From positions 1-64,000 of the forward strand of contig DASPNR010000039.1 in assembly GCA_035626395.1 (NCBI GenBank): a DNA stretch of 64,000 nucleotides, given 5' to 3'. The notes beneath the pieces are model-generated. The model was not told the DNA's origin. It saw only the letters and a list, made by a program, of their open reading frames with translations, and did no database searches. The position numbers and the translations under genes are program-made. The stretch's first letter is position 1, and each line of letters begins with the position of its first letter. The stretch is from Candidatus Limnocylindrales bacterium. GTDB taxonomy: Bacteria; Desulfobacterota; Binatia; UBA1149; CAITLU01. Positions 42,579 to 50,968 of the stretch are shown in pieces.

Positions 42579-43742
42579 TCAGCGTGCGTGGATCGCGCTC
42601 CGCACGCGGCGCGCGACGAATCCCAGCGGCCGCTGCAGCGCGGCGGCCAAGGATGGCTGCGGCCGCGGTTGCCCCGACTCCCATTCACGAACGGTCGCAT
42701 CCGGCCGCACCGCCCACCGGACGCCGACGCCCCACCGCCGGCTCCGGCGCAGAGCGGCGAGCAGCTGCGCAAGGGACGTATCGGTAGCGGCTGCCGCCGC
42801 GGCGAGCGCTACCTGCAGATCCAGCCGCGACACCTGCATCCGGGATGCACGATCGACGACCTCCTGCGGCACCGGCGCCTCCAGGGTCGCGCGCAGGTAA
42901 CCGAGCACGACGGCGAGCGGCAACGAGAGGTGTCCTTGCTGCAGCCGTTGCTCGAGGACCGGCCACCGCAGCGCCTCGCATCGCGCAAGAAGCGCCGCGT
43001 CGATCATCCACAGCAACGAGCGACGGGAGCCGGTCCACGCACCACGAACGCAGCAGGCGGCGAGCTGATCGTGCAAGGCGGGAGTGCGCACGCGCCGCTG
43101 CGCCGCGCTCATCACGATCGCGTCCTTCCATACGTGGGGAGCCGCGAGGTGGTAGTGAGGATGGGGCAGAACGGTATGGCCGACCGCGACCACGAGCCCG
43201 CTGTTGTCCTCGAAACGACGGCGCATCCACGCAGCCTCGCCGGCGCGGCCGTGGTCGCGAAAGCCGGCAGCAACCAGCGCTGCCGCGGCGGCCGCAGCGT
43301 CGCTTTCGCCGATGACGATCTCGGCGGGGCCGGTGTGGTGGAGCTCGGGCCGTTCGTACAGCCGCTCCGCCAACGGGCGACCACCGAGAACCAGAAACGC
43401 GACGCCGGCCTGTTCGAGGCCGTCGCTCATGCGACCGAACACCTCCGCATACAGCCGTGCACGCAGCTCCTCGCGAAGGGAGGCCGTCCGCAGCCGCGTC
43501 GCCTCCGCCGGCGACAGCTCCAGATCGTGGCGCTCGGCCTGGCGCTGCAGCAGCGGCAGCAGCGCCGCCACGGCATCGGTACGCTCGCGTCGGAGCACGT
43601 CGAGCAGTGAGGGATGGCGCGCTCGCCATTGCTGCCAGGCCCGGCGCGCGCCATCGCGTTCGAGCAGCAGCGCACGCAGGAGCAGCGTACGGTCGGCAGC
43701 GGGCAGCGACGGCGCGAGCAGCGCCCCGTCGGCCGTGGTCAC
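42579..43742 (-). CDS. nucleotidyltransferase-fold paralogue without catalytic residues
   Basis: At 387 aa, collinear with the NTP_transf_5-type protein at 47955-49118 and of the same length. The latter's LLKG and GDVDVLV correspond here to LVLGG and GPAEIVI, so the lysine and both metal-binding aspartates are missing (A140 and I142 in the DxD place). The third acid in HIDLHW is also absent. It may be a binding or scaffolding subunit. It is the last gene of a GT2-GT2-this operon, with a 4-bp overlap with the preceding gene. Similarity to the paralogue is weak, so the family call is moderate. Confidence 0.6.
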   Translation of the reverse strand: MTTADGALLAPSLPAADRTLLLRALLLERDGARRAWQQWRARHPSLLDVLRRERTDAVAALLPLLQRQAERHDLELSPAEATRLRTASLREELRARLYAEVFGRMSDGLEQAGVAFLVLGGRPLAERLYERPELHHTGPAEIVIGESDAAAAAAALVAAGFRDHGRAGEAAWMRRRFEDNSGLVVAVGHTVLPHPHYHLAAPHVWKDAIVMSAAQRRVRTPALHDQLAACCVRGAWTGSRRSLLWMIDAALLARCEALRWPVLEQRLQQGHLSLPLAVVLGYLRATLEAPVPQEVVDRASRMQVSRLDLQVALAAAAAATDTSLAQLLAALRRSRRWGVGVRWAVRPDATVREWESGQPRPQPSLAAALQRPLGFVARRVRSAIHAR

Positions 43743-44437
43743 GAGCTCTCGCCGCGACGGACGCGCAGGCGATGCTGGAGAAAGCGCATCACGCCTTCAT
43801 TGGCCGAATCCACTTCCAGCCGCGTCATGTTGCTGGCGTGCAGGCGGCGCCGCACGAGGACTTCTTCGATCGTATGAAGGACGCCGCCGGCCGCGCGCAC
43901 ACTCTCCATCCAGACGGCGGTCTCGCCGTGGCGCAACTCCTCGGGCAGGCGCGGGAGGCGCGCCAGCGACCGCGCGCGCAGGAGCACGCTCTGGATCGAA
44001 TAGCCGCCGTAGGGCCTGGACATGGGATGGTCGGCGTAGCGTGCGGCATCGGCTGCCAGCTCGGCTTCCCAAAAGTTCTGCGCCCACGTCAGGCACAGAT
44101 CGACCTCGGCGTTTCGTGTCATCACCTCGAGCTGGCGCGCGAGCTTTCCCGGTTGCCACAGGTCGTCGCAGTCGTTGAACGCGATGTACTCTCCCGTTGC
44201 AGCATCCAGACCCGCATTGCGGGCGGCGGCCGGGCCGCGGTTTTCCTGGCGCAGCACGCGCACGGCGGAAGCGTAGCCGGCGGCGATGCGCGCGCTGCCG
44301 TCGGTGGAGCCGTCGTCGACGACGATGATCTCGAGCGGGCGATGCTCCTGCGCCAGCACCGAGTCCAGGCACTGACGCAGAAAGCGCTCGCCGTTCCAGA
44401 CCGGAATGACGACGCTGACGAGCGAGGGCGTCGTCAC
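43739..44437 (-). CDS. family 2 glycosyltransferase
   Basis: The 232-aa cytoplasmic GT-A enzyme has VSVVIPVWNGERFLRQCL, EIIVVDDGSTDGS and the NDCDDLW metal/nucleotide motif at about residue 89. LHTIEEVLVRRRLHASNMT near the end is usual in this group. It probably transfers a sugar from a nucleotide-sugar donor. Start and stop overlap both neighbours by 4 bp, giving a tight operon. Confidence 0.9.
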   Translation of the reverse strand: MTTPSLVSVVIPVWNGERFLRQCLDSVLAQEHRPLEIIVVDDGSTDGSARIAAGYASAVRVLRQENRGPAAARNAGLDAATGEYIAFNDCDDLWQPGKLARQLEVMTRNAEVDLCLTWAQNFWEAELAADAARYADHPMSRPYGGYSIQSVLLRARSLARLPRLPEELRHGETAVWMESVRAAGGVLHTIEEVLVRRRLHASNMTRLEVDSANEGVMRFLQHRLRVRRGESS

Positions 44438-45135
44438 GTGGACGAGCCTCCGGCGCCCGCTCCGCGGCGGCGGCGGTCCAGCGCGGCCTTGACCAGGTGC
44501 AGGTACTCGCTGCGGCTCTGGCTGCCGAAGTGCTGGCTACGGTTGCCATCGTGAAGCCGCCGGCGCGCCAGCACGTGCGGCAGCAGCTCGTGCACCGCGC
44601 CGGCCTCACTGGCACGCAGGACCCAATCGGTATCGTCGCTGTGTTCGAGCTTTTCGTTGAACGTGCCGATGCGCTCCATGGCGCCGCGCCGCACCACGAG
44701 CGTCGTCAGCGAAAACCCGGCAATGGGCTCGAGCAGGCGGGGATCGCGCACGCGCCGGTCCTCGAGTTCCTCGCTGACGAAGTTTCGCAGCATCGTCACG
44801 CAGTAGTCGAGATCCGGCCGCTGCTGCAGGCGCTCGAGCTGGAGCTCGAGCTTGCGCGGCTCCCACGTGTCGTCGGCGTCCAGGAAGGCGAGCACGTCAC
44901 CTGCGCTGGCGGCGATGCCGCGGTTGCGGGCTGCGGCCGGGCCGGCGTTGGCCTGCCGCAGCAGCACGACGCGCGCGCCGTAGCCTGCCGCCACTGCCGC
45001 GGTCGCATCGGTGGATCCGTCGTCCACCACCACGATCTGGTCGGGCGGACGGGTCTGCGCCAACGCGCTGTCGAGGGCGGCGGCGAGGTAGCGTTCGGCA
45101 TTGAAGGCGGGAATGATGCAGGAGACGTGGAACAC
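44434..45135 (-). CDS. family 2 glycosyltransferase, first of its operon
   Basis: A GT-A fold with VSCIIPAFNAERYLAAALDSALAQ, IVVVDDGSTDAT and FLDADDTW. It is similar in size and layout to the next gene (VLARRRLHDGNRSQ against VLVRRRLHASNMT), so the two are probably paralogues. The start is uncertain: GTG 45135 opens directly at the first beta strand, while the frame continues to a TTG at 45183. It diverges from the GT4 gene across about 130 bp. Confidence 0.88.
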   Translation of the reverse strand: MFHVSCIIPAFNAERYLAAALDSALAQTRPPDQIVVVDDGSTDATAAVAAGYGARVVLLRQANAGPAAARNRGIAASAGDVLAFLDADDTWEPRKLELQLERLQQRPDLDYCVTMLRNFVSEELEDRRVRDPRLLEPIAGFSLTTLVVRRGAMERIGTFNEKLEHSDDTDWVLRASEAGAVHELLPHVLARRRLHDGNRSQHFGSQSRSEYLHLVKAALDRRRRGAGAGGSST

Positions 45136-45263
45136 GACGTCGATACCGGCGGCCAATCTCGCCGCGCGTCGGCAACAAGGCAAATCCTTGCCTGCGGTGC
45201 CTGCGCCCGCTTTCCCTTGGCCGTGCGCCGCCGGCGGCCGGCGTTGCCGCTGCGAGGGCGGCG

Positions 45264-46415
45264 ATGACCACGCGCGTGCTGCTTTGGTCGCCGGGCTTCC
45301 TCGGAGAGATCGGCGGCATCGAAGCGCTTGCGCGTCCGATGGTCCAGGCCCTTCACGGCAACGGCTTCGAGTTCCGCGTCATGGCCACCAATACGGTCCT
45401 TCCCGAGGAGCGGACGCTGTCGTGGAACGGCGTGACGGTGCACTCGCTGCCGATCTACGACGCCCTGGCGCGCAAGGATCTTGTCGCGTACGCGGCGCTG
45501 CGGCGGCGCGTGCGCGAGATCGAGCAGGACTTCGACCCGCACGTCGTGCACGTCAATCACCATCATCCCGGCCTCGTCGTGCATTGCGATACGATGGCTG
45601 GCAGGCGCGCGGCGGTCGTGTACACCGCGCATGGGTGGGGATTCCTGACGTCGGAGGGCTCGTCGCACGAATCGATCATCGGCCGCTTGATCCGCGGCGC
45701 CGACTGGCTCGTCGGATGCGCCCAGTCCTCGGTCGATGCGGTATGCAGCCTCATCCCCGAAATGCGCGACCGCAGCTCGCTCATCCGCAACGCGATGCCG
45801 CCGCCGGCGCTGCAGCCGGCACCGCTGCCGTGGGACCCGCCGCTGCTGCTGTGCATCGGCAGGCTCGTCGAGCAGAAGGGCTTCGACACGGCCATCGATG
45901 CGATGGCCATGGTGGACGCGAGCGTCCAGCTGCGCATCGCCGGCTACGGCCCCGACGCGGAGCGCCTCGCCGCGCGGATCGAGCAGCAGCGCCTCGGCGA
46001 CCGCGTGCACATGCTCGGCGGCGTCGCGCCCGAGGCCGTGCCGGCGCTGATGAACGAGGCCACGGCGGTGCTCATGCCATCGCGCGGATGGGAGGGGTTG
46101 CCGATGGTCGCCGTCGAAGCGGCGTTGATGGCGCGGCCGCTGGTGGCCAGCGAGCTGCCGGGGCTCGACGAAGCGTTCGTGCCCGGCCAGACCGGCGTCG
46201 CCTTCCCACCGGGCGACGCCATTGCGCTGGCGCAGGCCATCGGCTACTTGCTCGGCCGCCGCGAGGAAGCCGAAGCGATGGGGCAGCGCGCTCGACAACG
46301 AGCGATGCGCGAATTCGGCTGGGACGCCTACATCGAAGCCTACGGCTCGCTGTACGAGCGCCTCGCGCGGAGAGAGAGTCGTGTCAGATCTCGAGAATCG
46401 TTATCTTCCCGATGA
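45264..46415 (+). CDS. family 4 glycosyltransferase
   Basis: The 383-aa GT-B enzyme has N-terminal GFLGEIGGIEALARPM, HVVHVNHHHPG and TAHGWGF, and a donor-binding half with LCIGRLVEQKGFDTAIDAM and SRGWEGLPMVAVEAALMARP, the E-x7-E-like motif. The start is GTG/ATG-type with GAGGGCGGCG upstream of ATG 45264. Its 3' end overlaps the start of the PqqD-like gene by 35 bp, so both are on one transcript. Confidence 0.9.
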   Translation: MTTRVLLWSPGFLGEIGGIEALARPMVQALHGNGFEFRVMATNTVLPEERTLSWNGVTVHSLPIYDALARKDLVAYAALRRRVREIEQDFDPHVVHVNHHHPGLVVHCDTMAGRRAAVVYTAHGWGFLTSEGSSHESIIGRLIRGADWLVGCAQSSVDAVCSLIPEMRDRSSLIRNAMPPPALQPAPLPWDPPLLLCIGRLVEQKGFDTAIDAMAMVDASVQLRIAGYGPDAERLAARIEQQRLGDRVHMLGGVAPEAVPALMNEATAVLMPSRGWEGLPMVAVEAALMARPLVASELPGLDEAFVPGQTGVAFPPGDAIALAQAIGYLLGRREEAEAMGQRARQRAMREFGWDAYIEAYGSLYERLARRESRVRSRESLSSR

Positions 46416-46830
46416 AAACGAAGTCACCGCCAAGGTGATCGATGGCGAAGCCATCATCATCAACCTGCTGACGGGCGTCTACTACAGCATGGATGGAACC
46501 GGTGCCCGCGTGTGGGAGGGCATCGAGCGCGGTCGATCCATCGATGAGATCAGCGCCGCCATCGCCAGCGGCTATGGCATCGATCCGGCACGCGTGCAGG
46601 CAGACGTGCACACGCTGTTTCGCCAGCTTCTCGACGAGCGCATGATCCGCGCCGTCGATGCCGCGGCGCCCGTCGATGCCGCGGCGCCCGTCGATGCCGC
46701 CCCAGCAGCCTTCAGCGGTAGCTATCAGCCGCCGGTGCTCAACGTCTATCGCGACATGGCCGAGGTCCTGGCGCTCGATCCTCCCACTCCGGGCGTGTTC
46801 GATTCCCTGCTCAAGGATCCGAACGCCTGA
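46381..46830 (+). CDS. PqqD-family protein with leader-peptide-like C-terminal tail
   Basis: The 149-aa product reads from GTG 46381 (GGAGAGAGAG upstream). Residues 5-93 are a PqqD/RRE winged-helix domain (IINLLTGVYYSMDGTGARVW, then LFRQLLDERMI); such domains bind the leader of a peptide precursor. Residues 94-108 are a DAAAPV repeat linker. The tail from Y115 reads YQPPVLNVYRDMAEVLALDP, which resembles the YxxPxL recognition motif of lasso-peptide leaders. So peptide binder and ligand-like segment occur in one chain. Neighbours are a GT4 gene (35-bp overlap) and an HPr-kinase-like gene 19 bp downstream. Confidence 0.75.
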   Translation: MSDLENRYLPDENEVTAKVIDGEAIIINLLTGVYYSMDGTGARVWEGIERGRSIDEISAAIASGYGIDPARVQADVHTLFRQLLDERMIRAVDAAAPVDAAAPVDAAPAAFSGSYQPPVLNVYRDMAEVLALDPPTPGVFDSLLKDPNA

Positions 46831-46849
46831 GCGAGCTGCGCTGACTTCC

Positions 46850-47992
46850 GTGCCGGCGACCGATCATCCGCACGATGCTGCGCCGGCGGAAGATGCTGCG
46901 CCGGCGTGGGCGATGCCGATCGCCGATGCGGCCGCCGCCGCCATCGACGCGTCGCTGCATGAGGCGTTTGCCGAGGCGTGCGCACGGCACTCCCCGGTGC
47001 AGGCGACCTACGTGCTCTCGGGCCGCCGCGCCAGCATCCGTGTGTGCGGCGAGCAGCTGGCCGAGAAGGTCCATCTGCCGTTCGCGCATCTCCACCGTCC
47101 CGGCGACGCGGCTGCCGCCGACATCACCATCGACCTGTGGGACCCGGCCGCGACCGGCGTCGCGCTCCCCGCTCCCGCGCTCGAGGCGGTGAACGCGGAG
47201 GGCAATCCGCCGGTGCGCGTCAGCGTGAACGGCCGCTACGTCGGCCATCGACTGCGCCGGACGCTGGTGTGGCTGGATCGTCGTTGCTCGCGCATCACCG
47301 GCGGCGTCGACCTCGCGGCGCCGCTGTCACTCTTCGAAACCGGACGTCCGCTGTATTTTCCGCTCATGCTGTGGCTGCGCGATCAGCGCGTGCAGTTCGT
47401 GCATTCGGGAATGGTCGAGCGCGACGGCCGCGGCGTGATCCTGTGCGGCCAGGGAGGCTCGGGGAAGTCGACGACGTCGCTGCTGTGCCTGCTGGCCGGC
47501 ATGGGATTCCTCGGTGACGACTACGTCGGACTGGAGCGGACGGAGACCGGGTTCGTCGGGCACAGCCTGTTCGCATCCACCTACGTCGAGCCCGAGCACC
47601 TGCGCCGCTTCCCGCAGCTCCATCCGCACGCCGTTCACGGCAGCGCGCCGGGAGAGGACAAGAGCGTGGTGCTGCTGTCGCGGTTGTTTCCGGAACGGCT
47701 GCGCGCCAGCGCATCCATCGCTGCCGTGCTGCTTCCGCAGGTGACGGGCGAGGCAGCCACCCGCATCGAGCCTGCCACGCGCGGCTATGCGCTGAGACGC
47801 GCTGCGCCGAGTTCGATCCTGCAGCTTCTGGCGCCCGAGGCCGGCAGCCTTCACCGCATCGCGTCGCTGATCGAGGCCGTGCCGTGCTTCAAGGTTCTGT
47901 TGGGGCGCGACATGGAGCACGTCGCGGCGCGAATCGATGAGCTTCTGTGCAGCCTCAAACCGGATCCGGCGGCGGAAGCGCGCGGCCGCTGA
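46850..47992 (+). CDS. HPr-kinase-like P-loop protein
   Basis: The 380-aa protein has a C-terminal HprK-type ATP-binding domain: VHSGMVERDGRGVILCG (H185), Walker A GQGGSGKST (200-208) and GDDYVGL (D223/D224). The N-terminal 180 residues are unlike HprK's own N-domain. Related kinases sit with PqqD-like proteins in RiPP and surface-glycan loci and are proposed to phosphorylate a peptide or small molecule. GTG 46850 is the best guess for the start; ATG 46913 is the alternative. Its 3' end overlaps the convergent nucleotidyltransferase gene by 38 bp. Confidence 0.78.
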   Translation: MPATDHPHDAAPAEDAAPAWAMPIADAAAAAIDASLHEAFAEACARHSPVQATYVLSGRRASIRVCGEQLAEKVHLPFAHLHRPGDAAAADITIDLWDPAATGVALPAPALEAVNAEGNPPVRVSVNGRYVGHRLRRTLVWLDRRCSRITGGVDLAAPLSLFETGRPLYFPLMLWLRDQRVQFVHSGMVERDGRGVILCGQGGSGKSTTSLLCLLAGMGFLGDDYVGLERTETGFVGHSLFASTYVEPEHLRRFPQLHPHAVHGSAPGEDKSVVLLSRLFPERLRASASIAAVLLPQVTGEAATRIEPATRGYALRRAAPSSILQLLAPEAGSLHRIASLIEAVPCFKVLLGRDMEHVAARIDELLCSLKPDPAAEARGR

Positions 47993-49118
47993 GCACCGAC
48001 CACGCTCGCAGGACGGCACGCTTGCCCATGCGGCGCAGCACCGCCGAGACCGAATCGTAGCCCCAGTACTCGGCCATGTAGGCCAGGAAACCGGTTGGCG
48101 TCGCCCGGCGGCCGCGCGCTCGCGCATCGGCCGCGTACTGGAACGCGAAGATCGGCAGACCGCCGAGCACCGTATACGTGCTGCGCCGGCACCCGAGCCG
48201 GTACTCTAGGCGATCGGCGCCGGCCACCGGCAAAGCCGCGAGGGTTTCGCGCACGGCCACGGGAACGGCGATGCCGACCACGTCGGCGAGATAGTCGAGG
48301 CCGTCACGCGCGGGCGCCACGAAACGCAGGCGCTGCGCTTCGGCAACGAAGACCTCCCACTCCACGGCCTCGGAGGTGCTCTTGGCGATCGCCGCGGCAT
48401 CGCTCGCCCACCGCAGCGTGGCCTGCGGAGACCAGTGCAGGCCGTGCACGATCACGTGCAGCAGCTCGTCGGCCGCCGACATCACGCGTGCCGGCACTCC
48501 GCACAGCTCGACTGGCCGGCTGCGGCTCCACAGCTCGTCGCCGGTGCCGTTGCCGCCGATCTCCTCTCGCCGCTGCGGATACAGCCTCCAGTGCAGGTCG
48601 ATGTGGCGGCCGCGCGCGTCGGCGAAGTCTTCGGCGTGGATCAGCTCGATGCGGCGGGCCGAGAGCGGCGTCTTCGGCGCGAACCCGAGCTCCAGCAGCG
48701 TGGCCACCGCCTGTTCGGCGTTGCGCGGAGAGACCAGCACGTCGACGTCCCCCATCGGACGCACGCCCGGCTGTTCGTAGTGGCGCAGCGACAACGCCAC
48801 GCCCTTGAGCAGAATCGTCTCGATGCCTCGCTCGCGCAGTGCGGCAACGACCGGGGCCAGGCCGCGGAAAAGGATCTCGTTGGCCACGGTGGCCTTTCGG
48901 CGCTGCGCGCGCGCGTAGGCCAGGTCTTCTTCGGCCACGCCGGCGCGGCGCAGGTTGACGTCGATCAGGGGAAGCAGGCGCAGCTCGCCCACTTCACGCG
49001 TCGACCGTGCGTGCTCGCGGCAGCGCTGCCATGCCGGCAGCGCACGCGCCGGCTCGGCCAGCGCCGCCAGCAACAGATCCTGCTGTGCCGGCGTGGGCCA
49101 GCAGCTGCGTTCAGGCAC
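47955..49118 (-). CDS. nucleotidyltransferase family protein (NTP_transf_5 type)
   Basis: The 387-aa protein has the minimal nucleotidyltransferase core: LLKGVALSLRHY (K105), the metal pair D124 and D126 in GDVDVLV, and a third acid D174 in HIDLHW. These proteins recur beside PqqD- and HprK-like genes. They are thought to attach a nucleotide to a peptide, sugar or small molecule; the substrate here is unknown. The GTG start overlaps the ABC transporter's stop by 8 bp, so translation is coupled. It is the catalytically complete partner of the degenerate paralogue at 42579-43742. Confidence 0.82.
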   Translation of the reverse strand: MPERSCWPTPAQQDLLLAALAEPARALPAWQRCREHARSTREVGELRLLPLIDVNLRRAGVAEEDLAYARAQRRKATVANEILFRGLAPVVAALRERGIETILLKGVALSLRHYEQPGVRPMGDVDVLVSPRNAEQAVATLLELGFAPKTPLSARRIELIHAEDFADARGRHIDLHWRLYPQRREEIGGNGTGDELWSRSRPVELCGVPARVMSAADELLHVIVHGLHWSPQATLRWASDAAAIAKSTSEAVEWEVFVAEAQRLRFVAPARDGLDYLADVVGIAVPVAVRETLAALPVAGADRLEYRLGCRRSTYTVLGGLPIFAFQYAADARARGRRATPTGFLAYMAEYWGYDSVSAVLRRMGKRAVLRAWSVLSGRALPPPDPV

Positions 49119-50913
49119 GAACGTCCCGGGGACGGCGCGGCAGCCCGACGACGGCGGCGGGAGCGCCGCGCACCGGCACGGGCAGCTCGCGAACCTGCGG
49201 CCTGCCCTGCTCGCGCGCTTCGGCCAGCGGGCGAAGCTCGTAGATGCGGTCGCACGAAGACAGCACCTCGCGATCGTGCGTGATCAGCAGCACCGCGGGA
49301 CGCGGCTGCAGCGCGGCGAGGTTGGCCAGCAGACCGGCCACCGCATCGGCGTCGAGGTGATTGGTCGGCTCGTCCAGCACCAGCAGCGAAGGCCGATGGA
49401 CCAGAGCGCGCGCCAGAGCCAGGCGCTGGCGCTCTCCTCCGGAGATGCGGTGCGACTCCTCGCCGAGATCCGTCTCGTAGCCGCGCGGCAGCGAGGCGAT
49501 GACGCGATCGGCCGTGGCCACGCGCGCCGCTTCCTCGATGTCGACCTGGGTGGCATAGGGACGGCCGAAGGCCAGGCACTCGCGCAGGTTGGTGGCCGGA
49601 AGCTGCGGCTCCTGCGGCACCACGCCGATGTGGCGCCGCAGCGCACGCGTATCGAGCGTGTCCATCGGATGGTCGTCCGCCAGCACCCTGCCCTGCTCGG
49701 GCGCCAGCAGCCCGAGCACGACGCCCGCCACCGTGCTCTTGCCCGCGCCGTTGGGTCCCAGCACGGCGGTGGTCTTGCCGGATTCGACGACCAGGCTGAC
49801 GCCCTCGAGCACCGGGACGCCTTCGTAGGAATACGAGACGTCCTCCAGCCGCACGTTGCCGCGGAAGTCGATGCACGTGCTTCCGCGATACGGCGACTCC
49901 TCGTCCAGCTCGAGGAACGCCACCACGCCTCGCAGCGAGGCGGCGCCTTCGATGGCGATGGGCGCGCACTGCATGACGGCGGTGACGTAGTTCTTGAGCA
50001 GCATCAGGCCGACGTAGAACGACACCAGCGTGCCCAGCGGCATGCTACTCTGCGCGACGGCGGCGCCGCCGACCAGCAGCACGACCGCGCTGACGGCATG
50101 GACGACGGTGTTCTGCAGGACGCCGTAGGCCAGACCGGAGGCGGCCACGCGCTGGCGCTGGAGCCGGGTCTGTGCAGCCAGCTCACGATGGATTGCCGTC
50201 TCGTGCTCTTCGACCGCCTCGGCGCGGATCACCGGCAGCCGCCGCAGCGCGCCGGTGAAACGGTGGTTGAGAGCGGCCACGGCGCGCCGGTAGTCGGCCA
50301 CGCGTCGTGCGACCTCGCGTCCCACGGTGCGATCGATGAGGACCAGCAGCGGCCCCGTCAGCAGCATCACGCCGAGCAGCACCGGCTCGATCCACAGCAG
50401 CGCCAACGCCAGCACGGCGCTGATGATCAGCGACGGCAGGCCGGTGGCCAGCCCGGCAACGCTCATCGCGTCGATCTTCTCGGCGTCCTGCACCAGCGAG
50501 CTCTCGATGATGGCGCGGTCCGCGCGCGCCCACGCCGTCGTGGAGAGCCGAAAGACCTTCTCGACGATGTCGCGGCGCAGCGTCTCGGTGGCCGTGGCGG
50601 TCGCGCCGATCAGAAGCGCGCGGCCGATGTAGGTCATGGCGGCGTTGACGAAGTAGAGCGCGACGATGCCGGCTCCGAAGCCGAAGGCGATCCGCGTGTC
50701 CGGCGCGGCCCCGTCGAGGCGCTCGAACAGGACCTTGACGGCCAGCGGTATGGCCAGAAGCGTCAGCGTCTGGCCGACCAGCGCCAGCATCGCCAGCGAC
50801 AACCGTCCGAGGCTGCCGCGGTGCAGCCCCAGATAGTAGCGCCATGCCTGGATGTGCGCGCCGCGCAGGTTCACGCCCAGCCTCTTCATCACCTGCAGCT
50901 TCGCGAAAAACAT
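49111..50913 (-). CDS. ABC exporter, fused membrane and ATPase domains
   Basis: The 600-aa half-transporter has a six-helix type I exporter domain (about 20-325) followed by an ATPase with Walker A GPNGAGKST (386-394), signature ISGGERQRLALARAL and Walker B LLVLDEPTNHLD. There is no N-terminal C39 peptidase domain, so it does not trim leaders itself. Exporters of this layout carry peptides or lipids and occur as the D component of lasso-peptide clusters. The start is ATG 50913 or ATG 50889. It is co-directional with the acyl-CoA dehydrogenase upstream (55-bp gap) and coupled to the nucleotidyltransferase downstream. Confidence 0.88.
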   Translation of the reverse strand: MFFAKLQVMKRLGVNLRGAHIQAWRYYLGLHRGSLGRLSLAMLALVGQTLTLLAIPLAVKVLFERLDGAAPDTRIAFGFGAGIVALYFVNAAMTYIGRALLIGATATATETLRRDIVEKVFRLSTTAWARADRAIIESSLVQDAEKIDAMSVAGLATGLPSLIISAVLALALLWIEPVLLGVMLLTGPLLVLIDRTVGREVARRVADYRRAVAALNHRFTGALRRLPVIRAEAVEEHETAIHRELAAQTRLQRQRVAASGLAYGVLQNTVVHAVSAVVLLVGGAAVAQSSMPLGTLVSFYVGLMLLKNYVTAVMQCAPIAIEGAASLRGVVAFLELDEESPYRGSTCIDFRGNVRLEDVSYSYEGVPVLEGVSLVVESGKTTAVLGPNGAGKSTVAGVVLGLLAPEQGRVLADDHPMDTLDTRALRRHIGVVPQEPQLPATNLRECLAFGRPYATQVDIEEAARVATADRVIASLPRGYETDLGEESHRISGGERQRLALARALVHRPSLLVLDEPTNHLDADAVAGLLANLAALQPRPAVLLITHDREVLSSCDRIYELRPLAEAREQGRPQVRELPVPVRGAPAAVVGLPRRPRDVRA

Positions 50914-50968
50914 GGACGGGTACAACGGCCGGCAGCGAAGAAATGTCGGCGGAGCGTCCGAAGCGTGC

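Noticed and set aside
42412-42684. 90-codon minus-strand frame between the amidohydrolase and the nucleotidyltransferase paralogue
   Set aside because: It overlaps the 3' end of the paralogue in another frame, is Ala/Arg-rich, and has no ribosome binding site. It also did not look like a RiPP precursor.
45136-45263. Possible short precursor-peptide gene between the divergent glycosyltransferase operons
   Set aside because: No frame with a ribosome binding site and a leader-like motif was found on either strand; the space is better read as a divergent promoter.
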